Below, piece after piece: positions 16,708 to 28,400 of a stretch of 64,000 nucleotides of DNA. The notes below the pieces were generated by a model. It ran no database searches, was not told where the DNA came from, and saw only the letters and a program-made list of their open reading frames with translations. The stretch covers positions 18,524 to 82,523 of the forward strand of contig JAJJLU010000350.1 in NCBI GenBank assembly GCA_023807065.1. The letters are read 5' to 3'. Each line of letters opens with the position of its first letter. Position 1 is the stretch's first letter. The stretch is from Isotricha intestinalis (lineage: Eukaryota; Ciliophora; Litostomatea; Vestibuliferida; Isotrichidae). A program made the position numbers and the translations under genes.

Positions 16708-18174
16708 TTAAGTAACATTATCTTTATTAGTTTTATAAAAAATTTTTTTAAACTCTTCAAAATCGATTTTTTTTCCTTGATTATTTATATCTTTGAAAAT
16801 TTTTCCTAATTCAACTTCATTAACAATAACATTATTTTGTTTTAAAGCTTCAATAACATTATCAAGAGTAAGATAACCACAATCAGTAACATCAAAATAA
16901 CTAAAAGCAGATTTTAATCTTTCTTCTTTTGCAAATTCAACAGAAGATAAAGTGGCAGCTAAAAATTCAGAATAATTAATTTTTCCATCGTTATGAAAAT
17001 CTAAACTATCAAATATATTTCTTAATTCTTCTTCTGATGCTTTAATACCTAAATCCTTAAAAATTTTAGGAATTTCTTCATATTCAATTTCTCCAGAATT
17101 ATCTTTATCAATTAAAGAAAAAGCTTGTTTTAATTTTCCTATTTCTGTTTCTGAAGAAATTTTAGCTAAATAATATAAAACTTCTTTTTGTAATATATTC
17201 TGAGATTGAAAATCTTTTAAAGCTTTTATTATATCTGAACTAATAATTAAATTATTATTTGAATTAGAAGCAAATAATTTAAACCATTCATGTTGTAAAG
17301 CTTCTTCAATACTAATTCTTTGTGAAGGATCAATAATTAAAGCTTTTTTAATTAAATCTTTTAATTCATTAGAGCATTTTTGTTTATTTAGTTTTTTCTT
17401 ATTATATTTTCCTTTAGAAATTTGTTCAAATACTTCTGTTCTAGTAGGACCATTAAAAGGAAAACTTCCAGTAACCATAATAAATAATATTACTCCAATT
17501 GACCACATATCACTTTTATAATAATATTTACCATTAATCATTTCTGGTGCCATATAATATGGAGTTCCACATCTATATTTTTCTTTTCCTGCATTTCTTG
17601 GAATTGATAATCCAAAATCAATTAATTTTAAAGAAGAATATTTTCCTGATACAGAAAATAATATATTTTCTGGTTTTATATCTCTATGAACTATTCCATT
17701 ATGATGTAAGAATAATACTGATTTCATTAAAAATAATAATATTTCATTTATATCTTTTTCAGTAAAATGAATTGTTTTTTTATTTGAAATCATTTTAAAT
17801 AAATTATCACCTGGAATATATTCCATTACTATATGTAAATATAAATCATCTTCATAAGTTTCGAAATATTTTACTATATTTGGATGATCTAATGAACGAA
17901 GAATTTCTATTTCTCTTATTACACTTTCTAAAGAATGAATATTTAAAAAATCCTTTTTTATTGTTTTAATTGCATATTTCATTGATTTTATTTTTCGATC
18001 AATATATAATTTTACTTTACCAAAAGCTCCATTTCCAATTGTTGAAATATATTTATATTTCTTTTTATAATCACTTGTTTTTGAATGTCTGTCTATTGTT
18101 AATAAGGGATTTGACGTTAAATTATTATATTTTTTTATATCCATCATTGAATTTGATGAACAACACCCACACAT
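16708..18174 (-). CDS. Calcium-dependent protein kinase (CDPK) with four EF-hands
   Basis: The protein has 488 residues. The kinase domain spans about 41-297: glycine loop IGNGAFGKV, catalytic Lys in YAIKTIKK, HRDIKPEN catalytic loop, DFGLS, GTPYYMAPE. A junction/autoinhibitory segment follows, then four EF-hands at about 350-485. The first two loops look canonical (DKDNSGEIEYEE, DFHNDGKINYSE). The third (DVTDCGYLTLDN) and fourth (DINNQGKKIDFEE) are more divergent. This is the standard CDPK architecture of plants, apicomplexans and ciliates; calcium binding to the EF-hands relieves inhibition. The N-terminus MCGCCSS has Cys at positions 2, 4 and 5, which suggests palmitoylation and membrane attachment. 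Gly is not at position 2, so classical myristoylation is not predicted. It phosphorylates Ser/Thr; substrates are unknown. Confidence 0.96.
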   Translation of the reverse strand: MCGCCSSNSMMDIKKYNNLTSNPLLTIDRHSKTSDYKKKYKYISTIGNGAFGKVKLYIDRKIKSMKYAIKTIKKDFLNIHSLESVIREIEILRSLDHPNIVKYFETYEDDLYLHIVMEYIPGDNLFKMISNKKTIHFTEKDINEILLFLMKSVLFLHHNGIVHRDIKPENILFSVSGKYSSLKLIDFGLSIPRNAGKEKYRCGTPYYMAPEMINGKYYYKSDMWSIGVILFIMVTGSFPFNGPTRTEVFEQISKGKYNKKKLNKQKCSNELKDLIKKALIIDPSQRISIEEALQHEWFKLFASNSNNNLIISSDIIKALKDFQSQNILQKEVLYYLAKISSETEIGKLKQAFSLIDKDNSGEIEYEEIPKIFKDLGIKASEEELRNIFDSLDFHNDGKINYSEFLAATLSSVEFAKEERLKSAFSYFDVTDCGYLTLDNVIEALKQNNVIVNEVELGKIFKDINNQGKKIDFEEFKKIFYKTNKDNVT

Positions 18175-19077
18175 TAAAAAAATATTTTTTTAATTATTTA
18201 AAACTTTTTTATTTTCAATATATCTTAAAATAAATAATAATTTAGTTTTACAAATTTTTACACATATAAATATTCTATTTTTTTTTCTAAATAAAAATTA
18301 TTTATTCTCTTTATTCAATTTTTTTTGTACAAAACAAAAATGAGTGATTTGAAAATCAATCTTGCGAATATTTATAGAAAAAAAAATTAACCTTTTGAAT
18401 CTTTAAATAAATTAAATAACTAGAGGATGAAAAAATATTTTTATCACATAAATAATATTAAATAGAATAAAATATGATATAATTTTTAAATAAGTATCAT
18501 AGAATATTTCTTTCTTACAAGTAAGATCGATCAATAAAACTGAATAATCATTAAAAAATCAGATATTTGATATAAAGCAGATGTATCCTTTTTTAAATAA
18601 AAAAAGATATTTAAGATGATACAATCAGACATTGATAAATTTATTTTTAATAAATTGGGCAAAGAAATATTTTGAATTATTTGTTTCTCTTTTGGAAAGA
18701 AAATTATTTTCATTTATTATAAATCATTATTATATTAAAGTTAAAAAATGTTTTTTAATTAAGCAAAAATAAAATTATATTATGGTGTTTTTATATTGTT
18801 TTTTATTTTTAGTATATTTACAAAAAATTTATTTGTAAATTAATTTTATATTTTAAAATAATTAATATAATGTTGTTTGTAAATACCAATTTCTATTAGG
18901 TTTCAAAATATTTTTAATCCTTTTTCATTAACAACATTTTTTAACCAAAATAAAAAAATGATAATAAATATTCATTTAAACTCAATATATTAAGAAATTA
19001 CATCTAATTACTAGAATTATAAGAATATAAAATTAAATATGATTTTTTATTTTAATACAAATATTTGAATAAAATTT
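18175..19077. other. 900-bp intergenic region
   Basis: No supported gene. It holds a hairpin at 18816-18840 with 9-bp arms (ATTTACAAA/TTTGTAAAT) and a 7-nt loop. A 60-codon minus-strand frame at 18531-18713 has no features of a gene. Confidence 0.4.
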
Positions 19078-21096
19078 TTAAACTTTAATTAATTTGGCAA
19101 TTTTCTTTTTTTCTCTGGCAATTGAATTATTCTGAACAACAGAATAAATTTTATTTTTTAATTGAATAAATTCATCAAAATTTATTTGTTCATCATCATC
19201 ACTTAAACTATTACTATTTGAATTATTATCATCTTCTTTATTAGAATTAATAAAAAAATCTTTATTCATTTTATTAATAATTTCTAATGAATTTTCAATT
19301 ACATAAGTACCAAATTTATTATTTATCAATTCATTAAAATTACTTTCATTTAAGAAAATTTTATTTAAAACATTATAAAACTTTTTAAAATTATTCCTGC
19401 TTAAATATTCAATAACAAAATCAACAACATTAGAAGAAAATTTAGATTTAGAAAATTCAATAATATGTTCAACTAATTTATTAATAATTTTCCCACAATA
19501 ACTTTCTCCATATTTTTTAATAATTTCTTGAATACCAAAATTACCAAATTGATTAAAAGTTAATTTATTAGTTTCAACTTCAAAAATAGAAATAATTGAC
19601 ATAACATAAACTTCACTTACAGATTCATTAATAAATTCTTTAACAACACAAATTCCATTTGGATCTAAACATAATTCCATTAAATTACTTATAATAAAAT
19701 CATTAATATATTCTCTATCTTTTTCTTTAATTGCTTTTATTACTTTTTGAATTACATGACTTGAATTTGGTGCTGTTGATAAAGATAATAAATTTTTTTC
19801 TATACATTCTTTAATAATATTTTCTTCCTCTTTTGAATTTTGAAGGAGAATTAAACATTGAAGTGAATGATTACCACATATATCATTTGCTATTTTTATA
19901 AAATTTGGTTTTATATATTGATATAGAAGTAATCTATGTTTAAGAGAACAATAAGGAAAAAATTTTTGTAAAAAATAATTACCATAATAATCGCAAATTA
20001 TATCTTGAATATTTAAACATATTATTAAAATTATCACTTCTATTTCTTTTAATGTTGGAGGATTATTTGATAATATTTTTTGTAAATGACGAGAACCTTT
20101 ATGAGTTTTTATTATTTGAATGAATAAATTAGTTCCAATTTTTTCTAATAAATATGATAAATAAGATTGATTGGAATTATTTAATTCATTATATTGAAAT
20201 TGAGAGAAAATATTATCTATTTGTGAGTCAATTAAAGGTGGAGATTGATGATTAATACTATTATTATTTTGATTAGGAGTTTCTATTAATTCTTCTTTAG
20301 GTATTATTTTATTTTGTACTGAAATTAAAGTTGAACTTCCTCTATGTGCAAAACGACTTTTTGTTGGTTGTAATTGAGTATTCATTTGAGGTAAATTTTG
20401 AGAAGAATTACTATGATTAATAGGATATTTTCTGAATATTTGATTATTATTTATATTAGTATTAATATTTATATTATTATTATTATTCATATTTTGCCAA
20501 AAAACATTACAATAATTCTGAGAATTACAATTATAATTATTAATATTATTATTTATATTTTGAGGATAATTATCTAAAAAATCTGGTCTTTGAGCAATAA
20601 AAGGTTTATTGGAATTAACTCTTCTAATTCCTCCTTCAAAATTATTATTATTATTGAAATAAAAATTAGAATTATTATTAGAATTAATATTTTGAATATT
20701 TATATTATTATTAATAGGGAAATTATTCATTATTATTATTTGATTCGAAGATGAAGGATAATTATTTTTGAATTTAGGATAATTATTAACTTTCCCAATA
20801 TATTCAATAAAATTATTATTTTTAAAATTATTAGCCATTTCCATAGTATTCATATTTGAACGATAAATAAATTTACTACTTTCATAATTATTATTTACTG
20901 TATTTCGTCTATTAATTTCTTCATCATTTAATGAATCATATTTTAAATTCTTTGATGATACTGAAACTTTTGGAACTTTATAAATTTTTGAAACACCTAT
21001 TTCTTCTAAAATATCACTTGGAAGTAAATCTGATATTTTTGAACGAGGAGATGAACTTGAATTAACTGATGTTGTAATTTCATCTTTGTTTTCCAT
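19078..21096 (-). CDS. Pumilio/PUF-family RNA-binding protein
   Basis: The protein has 672 residues. The first 300 are Asn-rich disorder. From about 315 to 640 there are eight helical PUF repeats, seen from their RNA-contact cores: GSRHLQKIL, YGNYFLQKF, CGNHSLQCL, NSSHVIQKV, NGICVVKEF, FGNFGIQEI, FSSNVVDFV and FGTYVIENS. In this family such repeats each contact one RNA base and the protein binds UGUA-type sites in 3' UTRs to repress or localise mRNAs. Several repeats have standard contact residues (N/S...Q type) while repeats 4 and 6 are altered, so target preference may be modified. The C-terminus is Ser/Asn/Asp-rich and then basic. Its start lies only 67 bp from the divergent RING gene. Confidence 0.94.
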   Translation of the reverse strand: MENKDEITTSVNSSSSPRSKISDLLPSDILEEIGVSKIYKVPKVSVSSKNLKYDSLNDEEINRRNTVNNNYESSKFIYRSNMNTMEMANNFKNNNFIEYIGKVNNYPKFKNNYPSSSNQIIIMNNFPINNNINIQNINSNNNSNFYFNNNNNFEGGIRRVNSNKPFIAQRPDFLDNYPQNINNNINNYNCNSQNYCNVFWQNMNNNNNININTNINNNQIFRKYPINHSNSSQNLPQMNTQLQPTKSRFAHRGSSTLISVQNKIIPKEELIETPNQNNNSINHQSPPLIDSQIDNIFSQFQYNELNNSNQSYLSYLLEKIGTNLFIQIIKTHKGSRHLQKILSNNPPTLKEIEVIILIICLNIQDIICDYYGNYFLQKFFPYCSLKHRLLLYQYIKPNFIKIANDICGNHSLQCLILLQNSKEEENIIKECIEKNLLSLSTAPNSSHVIQKVIKAIKEKDREYINDFIISNLMELCLDPNGICVVKEFINESVSEVYVMSIISIFEVETNKLTFNQFGNFGIQEIIKKYGESYCGKIINKLVEHIIEFSKSKFSSNVVDFVIEYLSRNNFKKFYNVLNKIFLNESNFNELINNKFGTYVIENSLEIINKMNKDFFINSNKEDDNNSNSNSLSDDDEQINFDEFIQLKNKIYSVVQNNSIAREKKKIAKLIKV

Positions 21097-21163
21097 TTAA
21101 TAGATTTTTATATAAAAATTGTTATATATTCAAATAATTATTAAATATTTTTTTTTTTAGAAA
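21097..21163. promoter_or_regulatory. 67-bp bidirectional promoter region (PUF / RING genes)
   Basis: Start codons of two divergent genes are 67 bp apart, so both promoters and 5' UTRs must fit here or overlap. The DNA is A/T only in effect, with a T11-TTAG run before the plus-strand ATG. Confidence 0.45.
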
Positions 21164-22045
21164 ATGAGTGAATATTTTATTAAATTTTTAGTTTTTTCTT
21201 CAGGATTAAATTTTTCCTTATATATTGAAAATTCATTACGTAATTTAAGGAATTTATTAAAAGAAGTTAAAGATATGGAAGTCATTGATATTTTAAAAAC
21301 AAATCATAAACCAAAAAAAAATCTTTTTTATCTAATCCCAATAACAATAAGTAATGGAATATATAATTCATTAAATAATATTATATTTTCTTCACATTCA
21401 AAAACTCCTTATTTTAATTTTAATAATAAAGATAAATCAATTATAATTAATTCACCAAAATGTTCTATAATAAATCCACATAAATTTTTACCTGAAAAAT
21501 TATCTCCTTTGTTTTCTTTTATGGTTAATGGATATTATAATCTTTATGAAAAATTAAAAAAATCTTTAAAAGTTTTTAAATCAAATATTTTATTTGAACC
21601 AAGAAATAGTTATGATTTTTTTTTACCTGGAGATTCAATTATTGCTTTAGTTAAAGGAGAAAATATTATTCCTTACGAAAATGAAAATTATGTTCTTTCA
21701 CCTTTAACTTTAATTAATGGAAATAAATATGTTTTTACTAATTATATTAAAAATATAATATTTAATACTGAAATTTTGAGATATTTTATAACTTTTCCAT
21801 TAATTTCATTTAGTTTTTGCTGTATATGGAAAGAAATCAATAGAAAATTTTCAACAAAAATAAAAATAGTTAAAATTAATAATAATAGATTAGATTTATG
21901 TAAGAAATGTAAAAAATTTAAAAGCCAGGTAATATTTAAAGGATGTAATCATTGTGTTTTATGTTATTTATGTTTTGTTAATTATCATAGATATTGTCCA
22001 ATTTGTAAAATTCCAAATCCAGATTATATAATTTTAATTGATTAA
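21164..22045 (+). CDS. RING-finger protein, possible E3 ubiquitin ligase
   Basis: The protein has 293 residues. The C-terminal 50 contain a RING: LCKKCKKF, then FKGCNHCVLCYLCFVNYHRYCPICK, with the Cys-His pairs and the CPIC end typical of single C-terminal RINGs (cIAP/MUL1 style). The upstream 240 residues have a hydrophobic N-terminus (IKFLVFSSGLNFSLYI) and a possible membrane-near segment at about 208-222 (LRYFITFPLISFSFC). That layout, hydrophobic segments then a terminal RING, resembles mitochondrial ubiquitin ligase MUL1, but I cannot confirm the intervening domain. Predicted role: ubiquitin transfer from an E2; substrate unknown. The stop is TAA, 88 bp from the next convergent gene. Confidence 0.75.
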   Translation: MSEYFIKFLVFSSGLNFSLYIENSLRNLRNLLKEVKDMEVIDILKTNHKPKKNLFYLIPITISNGIYNSLNNIIFSSHSKTPYFNFNNKDKSIIINSPKCSIINPHKFLPEKLSPLFSFMVNGYYNLYEKLKKSLKVFKSNILFEPRNSYDFFLPGDSIIALVKGENIIPYENENYVLSPLTLINGNKYVFTNYIKNIIFNTEILRYFITFPLISFSFCCIWKEINRKFSTKIKIVKINNNRLDLCKKCKKFKSQVIFKGCNHCVLCYLCFVNYHRYCPICKIPNPDYIILID

Positions 22046-22133
22046 AATTTTATAAATATATATGTTAAAAATAATTTTCTTGATTTAATTTATTTAATAT
22101 AATATAATCTTTATAATAAAAAAATATTAATTA

Positions 22134-23588
22134 TTAAGAATTAAAAATTACTTGGTCCAATTCATTATCTTCTTGATTAAAAGTTTCAGGACCAAATAAA
22201 TAAGGTTTTTTATTTTCTTTTCCTTCAAAAAAATTAATCGATTTTTTCTTATTTTTATTGTTGTTATTAGTAGTATTATTAATATTGCTTTTATTGTTAT
22301 TAAAATTAATATTATTTGAAATTTTAATTTCAGTTTTTTCAGGGCCAAATAAATTTGGTTTAGCTTTAACAGGAATTAAAATTTCTTTTTGTTCTACTTC
22401 TTCATCATCATAATCATCATAATTATAATTTTGATTAATATTATTATTTTTATTTTCAGAAATTTGATTTTTTGGTTTATTATTCTTTTTACTTAATTCT
22501 TCAATTTTTTTTTGTAAACTTAATATTTCTTCATCTTTCTTTTTTAATTTATCTTTCATTAATTTTACAGTATTTTCTTTTTGTGCAATTTGATTTTGAT
22601 TCCATTTAACTTCTTTTCCAAATGAATCAATATATTCTTGAAGTCCTTTTATTTTATCTTCTAATTGTTTAGTTTTATCATTTTTTTTTGAAATAATATC
22701 ATTTAATTTATTTACACTTGATTCACTTGCAGATAATTTTTTTTTTAATTCTTCATTTTCATTTAAAGCTTTATTCATTGTTGTTTCCATTGATTTTAAA
22801 ATTTTATCTTTTTCATTTAATCTATTTTGTACCATTTCATTATTAAAATTTTCTTCTGTTTTAACTTGATATTTCCTTTCATTTAATATTTTCATTAAAT
22901 TTTCTTTTTCTTTATTTAATTGTTCAATTTGTTTATTTAATCCATTCATATTTGTAGAGTTCATATAATTATTTCTTTCTTTTTCAATCATAAAATTTTG
23001 TAATTGTTCATTAATTTCTTTATTTTTTTCTCCTTCTGACTTTAATAAATTATTTAATCTCATTATTTCTTTTTTAGCATTATTTAAAGCTTCATTAAGT
23101 GAATTAACAGAATTTTCTAATTGATTTTTTTCATCAATTAAATCTTTATATTCTTGATTTTTACTATCTAACATATCCATTATATTTTTTTTATTATTTT
23201 CAGCGTGATTAGCTCTAAATTCAGCATCATAACTTTTTGCCATTTCTTTTTGTAATTGGGTAGTTAATTCTCTAACTTGGTTTTTTAATTGAGAAATTAT
23301 TTTTTGATTTGCTTCTTTTTCAGGATCTAAAAGTAATTCATTTCTTTCTTTTTCTAATTGAGGAACAATTGATACATAAGGTTTATCTTCTTCTATGTTT
23401 TTTTTGGCTTCACTCCATAATCCATTTCCTGCGTATATTATATTATTTCTGTGATTTTCCATTGATGATACTGGCTTTTTTTTATTATTTATATTTTGAA
23501 CTTTTTGCTTTTGGATTATTGGAGTTTGAGTATTATTTATTATATTTGAACCTGCATTTTTAACTCGTTTTCCATTTAAATTTTTCAT
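22134..23588 (-). CDS. Coiled-coil protein with LFGPE motifs
   Basis: The protein has 484 residues, with a long coiled coil from about 75 to 370 (heptads rich in Lys, Glu, Asn and Leu). The segment AGNGLWSEAKKNIEEDKPY near 53 precedes it. Near the C-terminus LFGPE occurs twice (PNLFGPEKTEI and PYLFGPETFN, about 405 and 463), flanking an Asn-rich stretch. No membrane segment or enzyme motif is present. The LFGPE repeat looks like a short linear docking motif. I do not recognise the family; a cytoskeletal or basal-body scaffold is a guess. It lies 88 bp from the convergent RING gene and next to IFT52 (188 bp). Confidence 0.75.
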   Translation of the reverse strand: MKNLNGKRVKNAGSNIINNTQTPIIQKQKVQNINNKKKPVSSMENHRNNIIYAGNGLWSEAKKNIEEDKPYVSIVPQLEKERNELLLDPEKEANQKIISQLKNQVRELTTQLQKEMAKSYDAEFRANHAENNKKNIMDMLDSKNQEYKDLIDEKNQLENSVNSLNEALNNAKKEIMRLNNLLKSEGEKNKEINEQLQNFMIEKERNNYMNSTNMNGLNKQIEQLNKEKENLMKILNERKYQVKTEENFNNEMVQNRLNEKDKILKSMETTMNKALNENEELKKKLSASESSVNKLNDIISKKNDKTKQLEDKIKGLQEYIDSFGKEVKWNQNQIAQKENTVKLMKDKLKKKDEEILSLQKKIEELSKKNNKPKNQISENKNNNINQNYNYDDYDDEEVEQKEILIPVKAKPNLFGPEKTEIKISNNINFNNNKSNINNTTNNNNKNKKKSINFFEGKENKKPYLFGPETFNQEDNELDQVIFNS

Positions 23589-23776
23589 TTTTTTAAATAT
23601 TTTTATTTTATTTCATTTTATATGTTTTGTTATAATTGTAATTATAATTCAAAAATATATTAAATAATTCAAAATTTAAAAAGAAGATTTTTAGTTCTAT
23701 ATAAAACTAAAACCTATCAAAAAATAATAAATTTTTAAAAAAACGGAGAAAAACCTCCAAAAAAAACTCCCCAAAT

Positions 23777-25122
23777 TTACTGATTTAATTTTTTATAATT
23801 AATAAGTTCTTTCATAACATAAGCTAAAACAGCTTTAGGATCATCTTTATTATCAATTTTACCACTAATTCCCAAAATATCAGAGCATTCCCTAATATAA
23901 TATTCTAAATCTTCATCATTGCATTTATTAGTGACTTGAGCCAATTTAATTTTTTCACTGGCAAATTGTTCATCTAAATCATATAATTCTAAATTAGGAA
24001 CAGGGAAATCTTTTATAATAGGATCAAAAACAGCTAATTGTAAAGGAGGTAAAGGAGTTTCAAATTGAGGAGGAATAATACTTAAAATTTCATGTTTAAC
24101 ATGTAATTTATCATACATTTCAATAGCTTCTGGAACTAAATTATTATCAATTTTAAATAAACTCATATCATATAAATCATTAAAATTTCTTGGTGGTTCT
24201 TTTGCTTCTTCTAAACAACTTTTAACTTTATCACTTAATGATATTATATTTGGTATATAAGTATAATCATTAATTGAAACTTCTTTAGATGGAATTGTTA
24301 ATGATGGATTTGTTATTCCTAATAACCATCTTAATAATCCATCTATTACTTTTCTATTTTCTTCTTTTTCTATATAATTATTATCTATAAATTTAACTGA
24401 ACCTAAAACACATATTTTACCTTTTCCACTTTTTGAACTTGAACAAACACATAATGGACGATTTAAAGGATATGATATTATTCCACTATTAAATACAATT
24501 CCTACATTTTGAGCATTTGGTAATATATCTATACTTTCTCCAAATGGATATATTATTTTTAATAAGGCATCATCATCATCTTCATTTTCTTCATTATCTA
24601 ATAAATCTATTTTTCTTTTTTTATTTACATTTTTAATTGTTCTTAAAAAATCAGGATGAACTTTTAAAGTATCTATATAACATTCTTTTGGATGAAGATA
24701 TTTATAATATGAAGTTCTAACAACTGAATCACAATGTAATTGAATTCCATAATCTTTTAAGAATTCATTTAAATTTGAATTATTTTTTGAATCTCCTCCT
24801 TCTCCACATAATATTAATATACTTCCTCCTTCTTCTATATATCTTTTTAATATATCTATTTCTTCTGGTAAAAAAGCTTGTTTAGGTTCTCCTATAACAA
24901 AAATATTTGCTGTTTTTATTTTATCTAGTTTAAAATCCTTTTTTAATAATGCTGTCTAATTAAAATTTAAAAAAATTTTTTAAATGTTAAACTTACATTT
25001 GCATATTGACGAATTAAGTTATTTATAAATTTAGAAAATTTTGTTCCTGAAGATATTACTTCTTTCTTTGTTCCATTAAAAACAACTTTAAATTGCTTTT
25101 TTTCTTTTGCATTCTCTGACAT
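23777..25122 (-). CDS. IFT52: IFT52, intraflagellar transport complex B subunit, one 41-nt intron
   Basis: Exon 1 is 25122-24997 (42 residues) and exon 2 is 24955-23777; together 434 residues, close to the 437 of the human protein. The exon 2 frame is open throughout. Family landmarks are present: the N-terminal VVFNGTKKEVISSG strand, the GIFT-type LILCGEGG near 90, HPKECYID, and above all the C-terminal block HVKHEILSIIPPQFETPLPP, then LAVFDP, LELYDLDEQFASEKIKLAQ and NKCNDEDLEYYIRECSDILG. IFT52 sits in the IFT-B core and is needed to carry cargo along axonemal microtubules; without it cilia do not form. An acidic Asp/Glu insert lies near residue 170. It proves that the organism builds cilia or flagella by IFT. 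Confidence 0.97.
24956..24996 (-). other. 41-nt spliceosomal intron in IFT52
   Basis: In the coding direction the intron begins GTAAGTTTAAC and ends TTTTAATTAG. It falls between codons (phase 0) after Ala-Asn and contains in-frame stops. Splicing joins the IFT52 N-terminus to the rest. Confidence 0.93.
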
Positions 25123-25446
25123 TTCTGTTTTATATAAATTAAATAAAACAATTAATTTCTATATTTTTAAATATTCGTTATTTTATAAATTTTATTCAAT
25201 AAAAAATTCCTATTTAATAAAAAAAATTTAATATTTAAAAAAATGAGTTCAGATTTAGAAAAAGAGTTCTAAGAATTAAAACCAAAGTTATAGAATAGTT
25301 ATAGGATTATAATAAATAATATAAAGTTGAATTCTAATTAATAAAAATAGTTTTAATTTATTTAAAATATAACAGATAAATAAAAATACACCATCTATAT
25401 TTAAAAATACTAAATATAATATTCTAAAAATATAATTAAAATTCTA
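25123..25446. other. Intergenic region with a short relic-like reading frame
   Basis: At 25243 an ATG starts MSSDLEKEF, followed by TAA, then ELKPKL, TAG and NSYRI. Gln would fit both stops, but no intact gene here supports such a code. No longer ORF exists, so it is not annotated as a gene. Confidence 0.4.
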
Positions 25447-28400
25447 TTATTGATACTTGTGACATAAATCAATAAAAGATTTTTCTAAATTAGCTTGAGA
25501 CATAACAACATCTTTAACAAATTTTAATATTTCATTAACTTTTTCATTTGAACTGACTCTATTAATCATTTCCATTCCTCTCAAAATTTCATCTTTATTA
25601 TCAAAAGGAATTTGAATAGTATAAAATCCAGAAGTACTAAATTTAACAATAGATTTACTAAATAAAACTTTAATATATTCATCAACAATTTGTCTATTTT
25701 CAAAATTCATTTTTTGTAAATCAAAACTAATTTGCAATTCAAAACCAGTAGAATTAATTTTTAATATATCAGAACTAGTACCAATAAACATTAATTTTCC
25801 ATTAATCATTATTCCAATTCTATCACTTAAATAATCAGCTTCTTCAATATTTTGTGTGCTTAAAATTAAAACTTTATTTTTTTTAAATTCATTAATAATT
25901 TTCCATATTTTTTTCCTATTAACAGGATCAAGTCCAGTAGTAGGTTCATCTAAAAATAATATATATGGATCTCCTAAAGTAGCAATTAATAAACTTACTC
26001 TTCTTCTCATTCCTCCACTTAATCTATTTACTCTTTCATTTTCTTTTCCATTCAAACCAAATTCAATAATTTTATCATATATACTATTTTGAGATACTAT
26101 TCCTTTTAAAGAAGCAAAAAAAGAAATTGTTTCTAAAACTGTCATTTCTTCCCAAAATAAATCAAATTGAGAACAAACTCCAATCATTTTTTTAATATAT
26201 AAAGAATCAATAAACATTTCTGAATGAATGATAAAAGGACCAATTTTAGCATAACCTTTATTAGCTCTTAATTGGCATGATAATAAATTTATTAAGGTTG
26301 TTTTTCCTGCTCCATTTGGTCCTAATAAACCAAATGATTCTCCTTTTAAAATATCTAAATTAATATCATTTATTGCTTCTATTATTTCTCCATTATTATT
26401 TTTAAATTTACGATATATTTGAAGAATTCTTATTCCATTTGGAGGTTGCCTTTTTCTATGTAAAATTGCTATTTTTTTCTTTTCTTCTATTACTGATATA
26501 TCTGAATCATGGATTATTAAATTTGATTGCTCTGTTATTGGAATTTCTTGTAATTTTAAAAAATTTTCATAGGATTTTGATACTGAATTTTCTATTTGAT
26601 TTCTGCGTTTGTTGCTTTTTTGATAATTAAAATTCGTGTCATAAAATTTTTTCAAGTAAATAAATGGATTATATTTTACAAATATTTTAGGAAAATATAT
26701 TGTTATAATATTTACTAAAATTGAATAATAATAATCAAAATAATATATTGTTGAATCATCTTCAAAATAAGAACTACTTGAACTTTTCCTTATTAAATCT
26801 TTTTTTTTTTTCATTTTACCATAATAATCTCTAATCTCTTTGAAACAAATTGCAATTATATATCCAATAATAGCAATATAAAACCATAAATAAGTTTGTA
26901 AAAAAGAATCAATTTTATATTCAATTCCAATTAATAATTTACCAGAATATTCAATGAAAATATCAGAAAAAGAATAATATCTTCCAGGCATCCATTGAAA
27001 TAAATCATAATCAAAATGAGATGAAGAAATGCTAATTATATCAACAAAACATTTAGTAAAAATAAAAGGAGGATAAAAATGACTAAATAAAGATAAAAGT
27101 TTTAATAATATAAATAAAAAAAAATCATCAACTTTAGTAGCATATAAAAAATACATGATCGTATAATTTGTAAGAACAGTTTGAATAACAATTCCAATTA
27201 TAATGACTGAATAAGATATAGTTGTAGCACTATTTAAAGAAGATACATAATTACTAATCATCATTGAAAGAAACATTAAAGATAAATTAAATAAAAAAAA
27301 TAAATTGAAACTTATAATAGGATTTACATTTGTAAAAATATCATATTTAAAAATACAATAACCCATAAATAAAATTTCAATGGTTAATAAAAATGAAAAA
27401 ATAAAAGAAACAATACACCAAGAAGCCCAATAAGATATTAAACTCATTCCATTTAATATAGTAAAATCTTTTAATTTTGTTTCTTTTTCTTTAACAATAT
27501 CAAGTAAGATTATAGAAAATAATATCATGGGTGGAAAATAGAAATAAAAACTTCCAAAACTAGAAATAACATTAGCATTATCTAAAAATCTAGAATGAAC
27601 AGAAGGATAAGGTTGAATAAAAATATTATTTATTTTTGGATTTTGTTTAAAAGTTTTATTATATTTAATAGTAAATAATTCAATATATGAATTATCAATT
27701 ATTTGTTGTAATTTTATTATTTTTTCATCTTTTGGATAAGGTGAATTATATCCACTTAAGAAAGCATTTGGAGTATTTGATATATTATAAACTATAGTAT
27801 ATAAATAGAAATCATCATTATTTATTTCTGGTCTACATGGTATTGATATATTTCCTATTTGAAAATTTCCATAACAAAATGATATTATATATTGATAAAT
27901 AAAATCATAATATTGAGTGTTATTTTTTTTATCAAATATTTTATAAAATTCATTTTGATTTGAAAAATTCTTACTTATTATTTTTATTTCATTTTTTGGT
28001 AATTTTGTTTTATTTGATATTGAATCTATTAAATAATCTAATTCTTCATTTTGTTTTTCATTTAATTCTCCTAAAATACTTATTCCTAAACTAATGCAAT
28101 TAGTCATATTTAAATTTATATGACAATTTAATTCTGAATTATCAATATTTACAATTGGATAATTTAAAGTGACACTTTTATTTTTATAATTATCTGTTAA
28201 ATATTGCATTGCTTGTAACATATACATAAAAAAAATAGGTGTTAAAAAAATAAATAAAAGTGATTTCGCATTGCGAGAATAAATTATAAAATGTTTTTTT
28301 AACATTAAAATAATTTCTTGTTTTGTTGTTAAATTTGAAGAATTAAAAGTAATTCTTGAATGAGTTTTTTGAGTATTCTTATTTGAAACTCCTAATCTTT

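Noticed and set aside
18531..18713. 60-codon minus-strand ORF
   Set aside because: Isolated, short, no domain and no neighbour in frame that would make it an exon.
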